From NCBI GenBank assembly GCA_030615435.1, contig JAUWZH010000116.1:1-7825 (forward strand): a DNA stretch of 7,825 nucleotides, read 5' to 3'. This document shows positions 1 to 6,623 of the stretch, one piece after another; position 1 is the first letter of the stretch; each line of letters opens with the position of its first letter. The notes beneath the pieces were generated by a model. It saw only the letters and a program-made list of their open reading frames with translations. It did not search any database and was not told the DNA's origin. Made by a program: the position numbers and the translations under genes. The DNA comes from Candidatus Brocadiaceae bacterium (GTDB taxonomy: Bacteria; Planctomycetota; Brocadiia; SM23-32).

Positions 1-1
1 C

Positions 2-127
2 ATTATGGACTACATTGCCGAGCACAATGAAAACCCTGAGACGTTCTGTTGGTCGGCCAAAGCTGAAGACATCCTCGCAAAAGTCAGCCGTGCCAGGGCT
101 GTTTTGGATAATGTATCATCAGGCTGA
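2..127 (+). CDS. IS630-like transposase, C-terminal fragment cut by window edge
   Basis: The reading frame is open from the window edge to a TGA at 125-127 and encodes 41 residues. It contains YIAEHNENPETFCWSAKAED followed by ILAKVSRARAVLD. From memory this matches the extreme C-terminus of IS630/Tc1-type DDE transposases, which usually read like 'ENPKPFVWTKTADEILEKV' with an Ala/Arg-rich final helix. The catalytic DDE residues would lie upstream of the window, so completeness and activity cannot be judged. The base composition looks less GC-rich than the genes to the right, which fits a mobile element. It runs convergently with the minus-strand operon, whose last stop codon is at 203. The 75-bp gap (128-202) should hold the element's right end, but I could not identify a terminal inverted repeat. 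Family assignment is by motif only. Confidence 0.7.
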   Translation: MMDYIAEHNENPETFCWSAKAEDILAKVSRARAVLDNVSSG

Positions 128-202
128 AACACAACACTAGCAGGGTGCTCTCGTCTTCGGGCCGGAAGCGGCGAATACCGTACTGACCAGCCACCTGCAC
201 TC

Positions 203-1567
203 TCAGATCTCCACAGTCCGAATCCCGAGCAAGTCTCCCAGAAGCCGGAGTTCCTCGCGCACATCCCCGTGGGCGCACAGCAGGTGATGTTCGTGTCCCT
301 CAGCGACCATCAACTCCAGTGCATCGCCGACCGGCGCGTCCCACCGCACTTTCGCCACGCTTCCCCGGACGAACACGTCGGACTGGAGCACCTCCCCGCC
401 CATGACAATCATCCGGTATACGCCCAGGACCTCGCCGAGCCGACAGTATGTGACGCGCCCCGGCCGGACCGCGAACTCCACCGTGACCCCCGGTTTCCAC
501 GTCTCGGTGGCCAGTTCGGCGTGCATGCGCAGGCGGAGAGGCGTTCCCGCCAGTTTGGAGGCCGCCGCTCCGCAGTGGAACTCCCAGGCGCAGTTCGATT
601 CCTTGTCCAGCATCAGCAGGTCACCCAGGTACACGGGTTGCCCCGTGAGCCTCTGGAGCACCAGCATGGAGACCGCAGCCAGTGCGTCGCCCTCGCAGGC
701 GGCCGGCACGCCCCGGTCGCTCAGACGGGCAAGCGCATAGCAGGGCGAGCCCACCCCGCGCTCGCGCAGCTCCGGCCAACAGCGCACGGCGAGGCAGCTT
801 GCTCCGTGGGCGGCGCACAACCTTTCTAGGGCGAGCGCCGTGCGGCCGGCCTCAGCCAAATCATCTTCCGTTGGTTCCAGAACTTCTCCCAGCGGGAGCA
901 GCTCGGCCTCCACAAGGCGTCGGATTTCCTCTTCGCTTACCTGCTGTCGCTCCCGCAAAAGATCCTCAAGCTCAACGTGTACGACCTGCGTGCCCAGGGT
1001 GTTGCGGAGTTCGAGTTCGTGAAATGTGGCATCGGTCATGCCCGGACAGGGGCCGCCGACGAGCAGCACCCGAGCCCGGTGCAGTGCATTGCGCGCAGCA
1101 AGGGCCCGGACGTAAACGCCGATGCGGTGGAGGATGTCGGGGTCGTCGGGTGGACCGTAAAGGGGATCGAATCTGTAGCCCATTTTGGACAGGGTCCCCC
1201 CGGTTTGCACCAGGCCGCAGAGCTGACCCCCTTCGAATTCGCCGTGTGCTATGTCCTCCGGGGTCGCCCAGAGAAGAAGAGGCCCCTGCCAGTTCCGAAG
1301 CACCGCCGCAGCCACGGTGTCATGCGCCCACGTCCCCAACTGAAGGATCACCAGGTCCGGTCTCGATGCGAGGAGCTCTGCATTCGCCCTCTCGCCGTCC
1401 TCGGGGTTCACGATGATGTCGCCGACGCCGTAGAGCTCTGCCCCCAGTCCCCGCAGTTGCTCCCGAACAGCGCGCGCGTCGCGTCGGGCTGCGTTGACAT
1501 CCAGCGTACTGGCGCCAATCACCACGTGCGCCAACCTCGGTCGTGCACCGGCAGTGTCTGCGTCCAT
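203..1567 (-). CDS. L-fucose/L-arabinose isomerase-fold family protein
   Basis: A 454-residue protein resembling the COG2407 L-fucose isomerase-like group, which interconverts aldoses and ketoses using a divalent metal. The N-terminal half is Rossmann-like (VVIGASTLDVNAARRD near residue 15, DLVILQLGTW near 71). The C-terminal half carries the family's expected metal ligands: Glu292 in ACEGD, Asp316 in YLGD, and a His-rich motif EGHEHH at 423-428 just before CAHGDVREELR. FHCGAAASKLAG at 330-341 is another family-like stretch. The active site therefore looks intact; the exact sugar cannot be predicted. The frame continues upstream to an ATG at 1672, but that would overlap the preceding gene by 61 bp. 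The ATG at 1567, 44 bp after that gene's stop, gives a family-like N-terminus (MDADTAGARPRLAHVVIGAS), although its ribosome-binding site (GGGGCGAAG) is weak. It is the last gene of the minus-strand cluster. Confidence 0.8.
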   Translation of the reverse strand: MDADTAGARPRLAHVVIGASTLDVNAARRDARAVREQLRGLGAELYGVGDIIVNPEDGERANAELLASRPDLVILQLGTWAHDTVAAAVLRNWQGPLLLWATPEDIAHGEFEGGQLCGLVQTGGTLSKMGYRFDPLYGPPDDPDILHRIGVYVRALAARNALHRARVLLVGGPCPGMTDATFHELELRNTLGTQVVHVELEDLLRERQQVSEEEIRRLVEAELLPLGEVLEPTEDDLAEAGRTALALERLCAAHGASCLAVRCWPELRERGVGSPCYALARLSDRGVPAACEGDALAAVSMLVLQRLTGQPVYLGDLLMLDKESNCAWEFHCGAAASKLAGTPLRLRMHAELATETWKPGVTVEFAVRPGRVTYCRLGEVLGVYRMIVMGGEVLQSDVFVRGSVAKVRWDAPVGDALELMVAEGHEHHLLCAHGDVREELRLLGDLLGIRTVEI

Positions 1568-1611
1568 GAGTCTTCGCCCCGAATAGGTGGAATCACTTCG
1601 TTCGGGCAGGG

Positions 1612-3027
1612 TCAACCTGAGAGGCGCCTTTGCTCCGAAGAGCGCACGACGGCCCGGATCGCGTCGGCGCAAGGCACCTCGGGCTTGTGTTCTCGGAGCA
1701 GGTCCGCAGCCCGCTCGCCTGCCCGCTGTACCATGCCGCGTTCGTCGGCTGCCGTGCCCGGCGCATTATAGACGCTCGATTCGAAATGCTCACCGGACCG
1801 CAAACGCTCCAGCGTGTGCGCCACAGTCAGGAACGAACCGCCCGGCCTTACCTCAGCGATGACCTCTGTCGCCATGCTCTTATCGGTCACATCAATGCCC
1901 TGGGCGATGCGGCGGGCAGCACGCAGGAACTCGTGATCTATCACCATCTGCTCGTAGGAAGCCAGCAAGCAGTTGTCCAGCGCACCGGCCCCTACCGTAA
2001 GCGTGAGCCCGCCGGCAACGCAGAGCGCGTAAGCGAGCATCTTCTCAGCCCCCGCCTGAACGTCCGGGCGTTTCGCGTTCGCCATCACCGGAGCGTACGA
2101 CGGCAGGTTCAGATACCGGGCAAGCGCCGCAGTCGCCGCGCCGTAAAGGCCAAACTCGGGAGAACCCATGCTGAGGCAACCCTTGCGCAGGTCCATGTTG
2201 GCTCCGACGGCCCCGTAGACGACAGGACAACCCCGGCGCGCCGCCTGCGCCAGTGTGAGAAGAAAAAGCGCTTCCGCATGCTGGACCGTAAGCGTTCCCG
2301 CCAGGGTGATCGGCGTCGTGGCCCCTGCCATCGGGCACGGCAGCGTGATGATGGGGACCTGTGCCCGCGCCATGTCCACCAGCCCGCGGCCTGAATCCGA
2401 GTCCAGCTTCAGGGGCGAAGTGGTTGAAACGGCGGCGGACACGATAGCGTGTTTCGCAAGAGGAGTGCCGCCACTCGCCGCACGCGCCAGCTCGATCCAC
2501 TCCCGCGCGCCCGCATGGCTGAGCGGCGCCGCCAGGCAATGCTTGGTGGTATTCAGCAGCACTTCGGCATGGGTGTAGAGCTCCGCCAGCTCACCCGGTG
2601 CATCCACCGCGTACACCTCCGCACAGACGGCGTCAATACCCTCCAGTGCGTCAGCCAGACGTGTAAAGTCAGCGACGTCCCGGCGAGTAGCATCGCGTTC
2701 GGTGTCGGAGCCCACATCGAGCGTCCTCACGTTGTACGCGCCGCACAGATGGAACTCGCGGCCTGCCTTCAGCTCCAGCGCCCGACCGATGCGATCGTGC
2801 AGGAGGACCGGGCGCCTGCACGCCGCCACCGCGTCCTCGACCATGCCGCGAGGAAAGGTCAGCACGTTGCTGGCGTCTTTTCGCTGCGAGGCGCCGGCCT
2901 CGAGAAGAAGCCGCCGAACGTCTTCTGCCGCCACAGCAACGCCGGTTCGCTCCAATACCTCCAGCGCGTGGCGATGAATGGCAACTGCTTCCTCATCTGA
3001 GAGGATGTGGAACGTGCCCTCGCTCAA
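1612..3027 (-). CDS. Non-pyrrolysine MttB-superfamily methyltransferase
   Basis: A 471-residue protein of the trimethylamine methyltransferase (MttB) superfamily. These enzymes demethylate amines or betaines and pass the methyl group to a corrinoid protein. Family-like stretches include FHILSDEEAVAIHRHALEVL (6-25), VVYGAVGANMDLRKGCLSMG (about 276-295), GSPEFGLYGAATAALARYL, KRPDVQAGAEKMLAYAL, GAGALDNCLLASYEQMVID and GGSFLTVAHTLERLR. The length fits the family (about 470-500). Archaeal MttB reads through an in-frame UAG as pyrrolysine; here the frame has no UAG and ends in TGA, so it belongs to the non-Pyl branch (MtgB-like enzymes and relatives), whose substrates include glycine betaine and other quaternary amines. 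The start is a TTG at 3027: AGGAGG (3039-3034) sits 6 bp upstream, and the TTGA overlap with the preceding stop suggests translational coupling. Longer in-frame starts would run through the upstream gene. No corrinoid partner is encoded in the window. The substrate is unknown. Confidence 0.85.
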   Translation of the reverse strand: MSEGTFHILSDEEAVAIHRHALEVLERTGVAVAAEDVRRLLLEAGASQRKDASNVLTFPRGMVEDAVAACRRPVLLHDRIGRALELKAGREFHLCGAYNVRTLDVGSDTERDATRRDVADFTRLADALEGIDAVCAEVYAVDAPGELAELYTHAEVLLNTTKHCLAAPLSHAGAREWIELARAASGGTPLAKHAIVSAAVSTTSPLKLDSDSGRGLVDMARAQVPIITLPCPMAGATTPITLAGTLTVQHAEALFLLTLAQAARRGCPVVYGAVGANMDLRKGCLSMGSPEFGLYGAATAALARYLNLPSYAPVMANAKRPDVQAGAEKMLAYALCVAGGLTLTVGAGALDNCLLASYEQMVIDHEFLRAARRIAQGIDVTDKSMATEVIAEVRPGGSFLTVAHTLERLRSGEHFESSVYNAPGTAADERGMVQRAGERAADLLREHKPEVPCADAIRAVVRSSEQRRLSG

Positions 3028-3791
3028 GGGGCGCCTCCTGTACTCACGCCTGGGAGTCTTGCTATCCGGGCGATCGTGCCCCCAAGAAGCTGAGCACGGT
3101 CGGTCTCGGAAACATCGAGCCGCTGCACCTTCATCAGCTCGTAGGTCAGCTGCAGGGAGGTGCCGAAACCACCGTCCGAGCCGAACATCATGCGGGAGCC
3201 ACCGAACTCCTCTACCAACCGTTGCACCGCGAAATATGGGCACGTGCAGGACGACAAGTAGATGTTGGAATGCCTGCGGGCCGCCTGCAGTGCAGCTCGC
3301 CACATATCCATCAGCCCTGAATGAGCCAGAATAATGTTGGCTTCCGGATACATATCAGCGAGGTAGGCGATCTGGAACGTAGTGCTGTATGGGGGGCTCC
3401 CGTCATGGAAAACCAGCGGAACATCGAGCCGGATACATTCCTCCACGATAGGAAACATGTACGGCCGAACCACCGAAAAAGCCTGCAACCACGGGTGGAG
3501 CTTCAGGCCACGCATGCCGCAAGACTCCACACACCTGCGCAGCTCTTCCACAGCGCGCTGCCCGTCATATGGGCTCACCGTGCAAAAGGCGTAGAAGCGA
3601 TCCGGGAACTCCTGCACCCAGCGCCGCAGTTGCTCGTTGCCCGCCTGTGCGTCTCCGATGAAGCCCTCCAGCGTACACAGAATTGACTTGTCCACGTCGT
3701 TCTCATCCATGGCCCGGACAAGAGCGGCGGGCCCTTCGCACTTCACCCCGGCGAACTCAGAGAACAGATGCGTGTGTGAATCAATTATCAC
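3024..3791 (-). CDS. Amidohydrolase_2-family TIM-barrel hydrolase (canonical site)
   Basis: A 255-residue predicted metal-dependent hydrolase or decarboxylase of the amidohydrolase_2 group. It starts with GTG: MIIDSHTH gives the HxH metal motif at His6/His8 on strand 1. Other expected positions follow in order: GLKLHPW (Lys97, His99), VFHDGSPP (His129), ILAHSGLMD (His157) and MMFGSDGGFG with the beta-8 Asp206. The active site therefore looks complete. The GTG overlaps the previous gene's TAG stop as TAGTG (1 bp), and the TGA stop overlaps the next gene's TTG start, so it is embedded in a coupled three-gene block. It is clearly paralogous to the gene upstream of it: both share PDR-(F/L), G-(Q/E)-RAV, (M/L)RGLKL, GGSR, FGS and KV-(Q/K)-RLD-(V/I)-SE. 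The substrate is not predictable; family members hydrolyse C-N, C-O or lactone bonds or decarboxylate aromatic acids. Confidence 0.82.
   Translation of the reverse strand: MIIDSHTHLFSEFAGVKCEGPAALVRAMDENDVDKSILCTLEGFIGDAQAGNEQLRRWVQEFPDRFYAFCTVSPYDGQRAVEELRRCVESCGMRGLKLHPWLQAFSVVRPYMFPIVEECIRLDVPLVFHDGSPPYSTTFQIAYLADMYPEANIILAHSGLMDMWRAALQAARRHSNIYLSSCTCPYFAVQRLVEEFGGSRMMFGSDGGFGTSLQLTYELMKVQRLDVSETDRAQLLGGTIARIARLPGVSTGGAP
3034..3039 (-). promoter_or_regulatory. Ribosome-binding site that fixes the TTG start of the MttB-type gene
   Basis: AGGAGG on the minus strand at 3039-3034, 6 bp before the TTG at 3027. It lies inside the last codons of the preceding amidohydrolase. It is one of the best Shine-Dalgarno sequences in the window and the main reason for choosing the TTG over longer in-frame starts. 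Confidence 0.75.
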
Positions 3792-4525
3792 TATGTCTCG
3801 CCAAGCTTCAGAAGGCTCGCCAGGTTGCCGCCCAGCACCGCGACACGGTCAGCTTCGGATATGTCAAGCCGTTTGACCTTCTCCAGTTCGATCATCAGAT
3901 CCGACCAGGGGCTGTTGGATCCGAAGCACACGCGAGACCCCCCGAGCTCCTGCGTGTAAGGTTCCAGGCATGCCGGCATAAAGTGCGAGGTCTCCAGGAG
4001 AATGTTCGGGGAAAGTTGTGCTGCCGGCAGCGAATCGTACCAGAAGTCCGGATAGCCACAGTGACCACACAGGAACGTGACGTCCGGAAACGTCCGCGCC
4101 AGTTCAAGCAACTGAAGGGGCATTGCGCTGCACGCCGTGCCTGTGTGGCAGTAAATGGGCACGCCGTATTCCTCGCAAACATCCACGAGCGGATGCGCCA
4201 GTTCGTCGTTCAGCGTGAACCCCTGCACAAAAGAGTTGAGTTTCAGACCGCGCAGCCCTTCACCCAACGCACCACGCAAAGTCTGCACTGCACGCTCACC
4301 GTACCATGGATTGGCCGTCGCGAATCCTACCAGCCGGTCGGGATGGGCCCTCTGCGCCTCGAGGATCAGGGCGTTGCCCTCGGCATTATCCACAGCAATG
4401 TGCCGATCCATCGGGCAGACCACGGCTACGTCCACCCCGAACTCGTCCATCTGGCGCAGCAATTGCTCGGCCGAAAGGGACCGATCTCTATCCGGGCCGA
4501 TGTGACAATGGGCATCAATGATCAC
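3791..4525 (-). CDS. Amidohydrolase_2-family paralogue with Asn at the beta-8 Asp position
   Basis: A 244-residue protein when started at the GTG at 4525 (VIIDAHCH). It is a TIM-barrel amidohydrolase with HxH at His6/His8, YCHTGTA (His127), FLCGHCGYPD (His155) and LRGLKLNSF (Lys97). At the beta-8 position it reads CFGSNSPW: Asn204 stands where the downstream paralogue has Asp206, and Asn98 follows the Lys where the paralogue has Leu-His. The AAC codon for Asn204 is unambiguous in the sequence. Asn at this site occurs in some amidohydrolase_2 subgroups as I recall, so this may mean different chemistry rather than loss of activity. Start choice: an in-frame ATG at 4558 would add 11 residues, but a strong promoter predicts a transcript start near 4573, which leaves almost no leader. 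The GTG gives the same 'xIIDxHxH' beginning as the paralogue, with GGGAAGG upstream. The TAG stop overlaps the next GTG. Confidence 0.78.
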   Translation of the reverse strand: MIIDAHCHIGPDRDRSLSAEQLLRQMDEFGVDVAVVCPMDRHIAVDNAEGNALILEAQRAHPDRLVGFATANPWYGERAVQTLRGALGEGLRGLKLNSFVQGFTLNDELAHPLVDVCEEYGVPIYCHTGTACSAMPLQLLELARTFPDVTFLCGHCGYPDFWYDSLPAAQLSPNILLETSHFMPACLEPYTQELGGSRVCFGSNSPWSDLMIELEKVKRLDISEADRVAVLGGNLASLLKLGET

Positions 4526-4579
4526 GAAAGGAGGCCTTCCCTGCAAATGGCCAAACATCCAGCAAATCCATCGCCAAAC

Positions 4580-4608
4580 ACTGTATCCGTGGCGCCGCTA
4601 CCTGTCAA
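4580..4608 (-). promoter_or_regulatory. Internal sigma-70 promoter before the amidohydrolase-MttB-isomerase block
   Basis: The minus strand has a perfect TTGACA at 4608-4603, a 17-bp spacer and TACAGT (4 of 6) at 4585-4580. It lies in the 131-bp gap between the epimerase stop (4657) and the GTG at 4525. The predicted start near 4573 leaves a leader of about 48 nt for the GTG but only about 15 nt for the ATG at 4558, which supports the GTG. It would let the last four genes be transcribed independently of the first two. Confidence 0.6.
4589..4601. promoter_or_regulatory. Imperfect palindrome in the promoter spacer, operator candidate
   Basis: The sequence GTGGCGCCGCTAC is a 13-bp inverted repeat with 5 of 6 arm positions paired around a central C. 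It fills most of the 17-bp spacer between the -35 and -10 of the internal promoter. A regulator bound there would block or remodel the promoter. At this GC content a repeat this short could be chance. Confidence 0.3.
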
Positions 4609-4656
4609 GTCGGGGCTCTCCTCTGGCCATAAGGATCTATCTCGGCGCACGGCGTC

Positions 4657-5403
4657 CTACGCGCAGAGCCGCTCAATGAACGCGCGTGCCTCGTCCGCAA
4701 GGGTTGTCGGCGGAAGCGGCCTGATCTCGAAAACGAGCGGCCCGCGGAAGTCCCTGTCCTGAATCCAATCAGCCAGGCACTGCCAGTGCTCGCGGGGTAT
4801 TGTCCCCGTGCCGGGAGTGAAGTGCCCGACGCCCCACGGACGCCGGCCGTTGTCCGAGAGCCGGTCCTGCAAGTGCAAATGCACCAGACGGTCGCCGAAG
4901 GCGTCGAGGAACTCCGGGATGCTTGATCCGTCTGCGTAACAGTGGCCGACGTCCAGGCAGAATCTCAGCGAGGGCATTGCCGAGAGGGCTCCTTCAATGA
5001 CGCGGAACGGGCTGTTCTCCAGGGCAAGCAGCACCCCTTTGTCCTCTGCGTACTGCACCACTCTGCGGGCGAGAGCGTAGTCGGGCTCTTCAAGTGTGAT
5101 GCCTATGTTGGGAGGGTGAATCACAACGGTGTCCATGCCGGTGTACGCCGCGCAGTCGATCTGCTTTGCGTTGCCGCCGAAGTCCCAAACGCCGCCACTG
5201 TGGAGACTGGCGGGCACGTCTTTGAGCAGCACGCGCAGGCGCTCACGGTAGCATGGAGAGCAAAGGTCCTGCTCAGCTCTCCAGTGTTCGTGCACTTCGA
5301 CGCCGTAGCCGTACCTGGCCACCTCCTGCACGGCTTCCTCGAGGCCGGTTGGCTTGCTGTAGAACTCATAGTTCCAAAGGCTGACGCGGTAGTCGAATCT
5401 CAT
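4657..5403 (-). CDS. Sugar phosphate isomerase/epimerase-like TIM-barrel protein (AP_endonuc_2/xylose-isomerase-like)
   Basis: A 248-residue protein of the xylose-isomerase-like TIM-barrel superfamily, which includes ketose 3-epimerases, inosose isomerases/dehydratases and hydroxypyruvate isomerases. The four expected metal ligands can be read on successive strands: Glu129 in LALENSP, Asp151 in RFCLDVGHC, His178 in LVHLHLQD and Glu226 in LVFEIRP. His68 (SLHSGG) and His96 (VVIHPPN) are further typical barrel positions. The length is normal to slightly short for the family (about 250-290). The ATG at 5403 is preceded by GGAG at an 11-bp spacing. It follows the URO-D-type gene after 129 bp with no gene between, and precedes the internal promoter. 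No signal peptide is present, so it is cytoplasmic. Which sugar or polyol it acts on is not visible. Confidence 0.82.
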   Translation of the reverse strand: MRFDYRVSLWNYEFYSKPTGLEEAVQEVARYGYGVEVHEHWRAEQDLCSPCYRERLRVLLKDVPASLHSGGVWDFGGNAKQIDCAAYTGMDTVVIHPPNIGITLEEPDYALARRVVQYAEDKGVLLALENSPFRVIEGALSAMPSLRFCLDVGHCYADGSSIPEFLDAFGDRLVHLHLQDRLSDNGRRPWGVGHFTPGTGTIPREHWQCLADWIQDRDFRGPLVFEIRPLPPTTLADEARAFIERLCA

Positions 5404-5532
5404 CGTCTTGTCTGCTCCGCAGAAAGAACCCTTTGCGTTTCGAGGCCACAGCCCTCACAATGCCACACGCTGCCGGGGCAACAAGGTTGATCGGAGTGAA
5501 TCTTGCGACACTTTGCGTGGGTCCAAGGCTGC

Positions 5533-6558
5533 TCAAGATGCGTTACGACACGCGCCGTGCTGCCGCGCCACACGCACGAGCGCATGGACGTTCTCAGGCG
5601 GGGTCCCCCTCGGCACCCCACAGCCGGGGCTGAGGATGAGCCGGCCCGAGCCCGCCGCCTCCAGGCACCTGCGCGCACTGCGCTCGACCGCTTCGAGCGT
5701 CCCGTCCCTGAGCAGCATCGTCGGCACGTTCCCGCGCACCGCCGCCCGGTCCTCAAACGCCTCTATTGTCCGACCCAAATCCGCGGGACCGTCTATCTCC
5801 ACGCATGCGGCGCCGGTCGTGGGCAAGGCACCTGAGAGGTGGTCAGTATTGCCACAGACGTGGAGAAACGGATATACACCCGCCTTTCGGATCGCCTCCA
5901 GGACGGGCGGCTGGTAGGGCTTGACGAACTCCTCGTACATCTCAAGGCTGACGAGCGAGGCGGTCGAATCCCCGAATTGAATCCCGTCAACCCCCGTGCG
6001 CGCCATCGCCACACCAAAGGCCTTTGCCACCTCAGTGCAGAACTCCAGGAGCCGGTGAACCTTCTTCGGTTCGAGCACCAGGTCGAGCATCAAGGTCTCA
6101 GCCCCGCGCAGGATCCCGGCCAACTGGAACGCGCCCGACTCGATGTTGCCTTCGATGAAGAGCTCTCCGCGGTTCTCCTCCACGGCTCTCCGCACGGCCG
6201 CAAGCTGGAAGGGCATGCGACCGTCCGACTCCGGGTCCGGCACAGTGAGGTCATCGAGCTTGTCCCACTCATCAAGCACAGGGCCGAGGCCCCACGGTTC
6301 GTCATCCTCCGGGAACGCAATCTCTCCCCCCAGCGCGCTGTGCATGACCCAGGCGTCCGAGGCGATGTAAGCACCGTCCAGTCCCAGTTCGCGGCAGACC
6401 CCGAACAAGGTCAAGGCATTGACCTCAGAGTCTTTGTGGATTCTACTCTGAGGGATGCCCCGAATCTCGGCGGCGGCTGCGAGGAGCGACGCCATAACTG
6501 GGACCCGGTCAACCGGCTCTCTATCAAGCAGACGACGGATGCGTTCCCGTCCTGTCAT
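5533..6558 (-). CDS. URO-D superfamily protein, MtaA/MtbA-type methyltransferase
   Basis: A 341-residue protein of the uroporphyrinogen decarboxylase fold. It begins MTGRERIRRLLDREPVDRVP, typical of the methylcobalamin:coenzyme M methyltransferase-like (MtaA/MtbA/CmuA) branch. It lacks the true HemE N-terminal signature (RQAGRYLPEY). The branch's zinc site is present: His233 and Cys235 in FLHVCGNTD, and Cys313 in LSPGCGVPRGTPPENV. In this branch the zinc activates a thiol that receives a methyl group from a corrinoid; in bacteria the acceptor can be tetrahydrofolate or is unknown. An in-frame ATG exists 36 bp upstream (6594), but the ATG at 6558 has a near-perfect AAGGAGGT 6-7 bp before it. 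It is the first gene of the minus-strand cluster, directly behind a TATAAT promoter. Together with the MttB-type gene downstream it suggests a methyl-transfer pathway. Confidence 0.83.
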   Translation of the reverse strand: MTGRERIRRLLDREPVDRVPVMASLLAAAAEIRGIPQSRIHKDSEVNALTLFGVCRELGLDGAYIASDAWVMHSALGGEIAFPEDDEPWGLGPVLDEWDKLDDLTVPDPESDGRMPFQLAAVRRAVEENRGELFIEGNIESGAFQLAGILRGAETLMLDLVLEPKKVHRLLEFCTEVAKAFGVAMARTGVDGIQFGDSTASLVSLEMYEEFVKPYQPPVLEAIRKAGVYPFLHVCGNTDHLSGALPTTGAACVEIDGPADLGRTIEAFEDRAAVRGNVPTMLLRDGTLEAVERSARRCLEAAGSGRLILSPGCGVPRGTPPENVHALVRVARQHGACRNAS

Positions 6559-6564
6559 TGGCCG

Positions 6565-6572
6565 ACCTCCTT
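6565..6572 (-). promoter_or_regulatory. Ribosome-binding site that fixes the start of the URO-D-type gene
   Basis: AAGGAGGT on the minus strand at 6572-6565, 6 bp before the ATG at 6558. It rules against the in-frame ATG at 6594, which lies upstream of it. Confidence 0.8.
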
Positions 6573-6623
6573 GCGTGAAGCACAGCCTCCGCAACGATGC
6601 ATCATGCCATTCTCGCGCCCTGA

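Noticed and set aside
161..172. Short hairpin GCCG-GAAG-CGGC between the transposase and the operon end, considered as a terminator
   Set aside because: Only a 4-bp stem and no T-run on either strand, so it does not qualify as an intrinsic terminator.
977..1771. Plus-strand open frame of 264 codons opposite the isomerase and MttB-type genes
   Set aside because: No recognisable family. It spans the junction of two well-supported minus-strand genes and is best explained as a shadow.
4523..4558. ATG at 4558 as the start of the first amidohydrolase
   Set aside because: It lies only about 15 nt after the predicted transcript start and has no good ribosome-binding site. The GTG at 4525 matches the paralogue's N-terminus.
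3683..4762. Plus-strand open frame of 359 codons opposite the amidohydrolase genes
   Set aside because: It crosses the ends of three minus-strand genes and the promoter gap, has no recognisable motifs and a low-complexity Arg/Gln/His-rich composition. This is typical of an antisense frame in GC-rich coding DNA.
5400..5756. Minus-strand frame with a Cys-rich end (HCEGCG near its C-terminus) that looked like a small zinc ribbon or a frameshifted URO-D tail
   Set aside because: The Cys-rich part follows an out-of-frame reading of the URO-D-type gene. That gene ends naturally after the GCGVPRGTPPENV motif, so there is no need for a frameshift. No start codon with a ribosome-binding site lies in the 129-bp gap itself.
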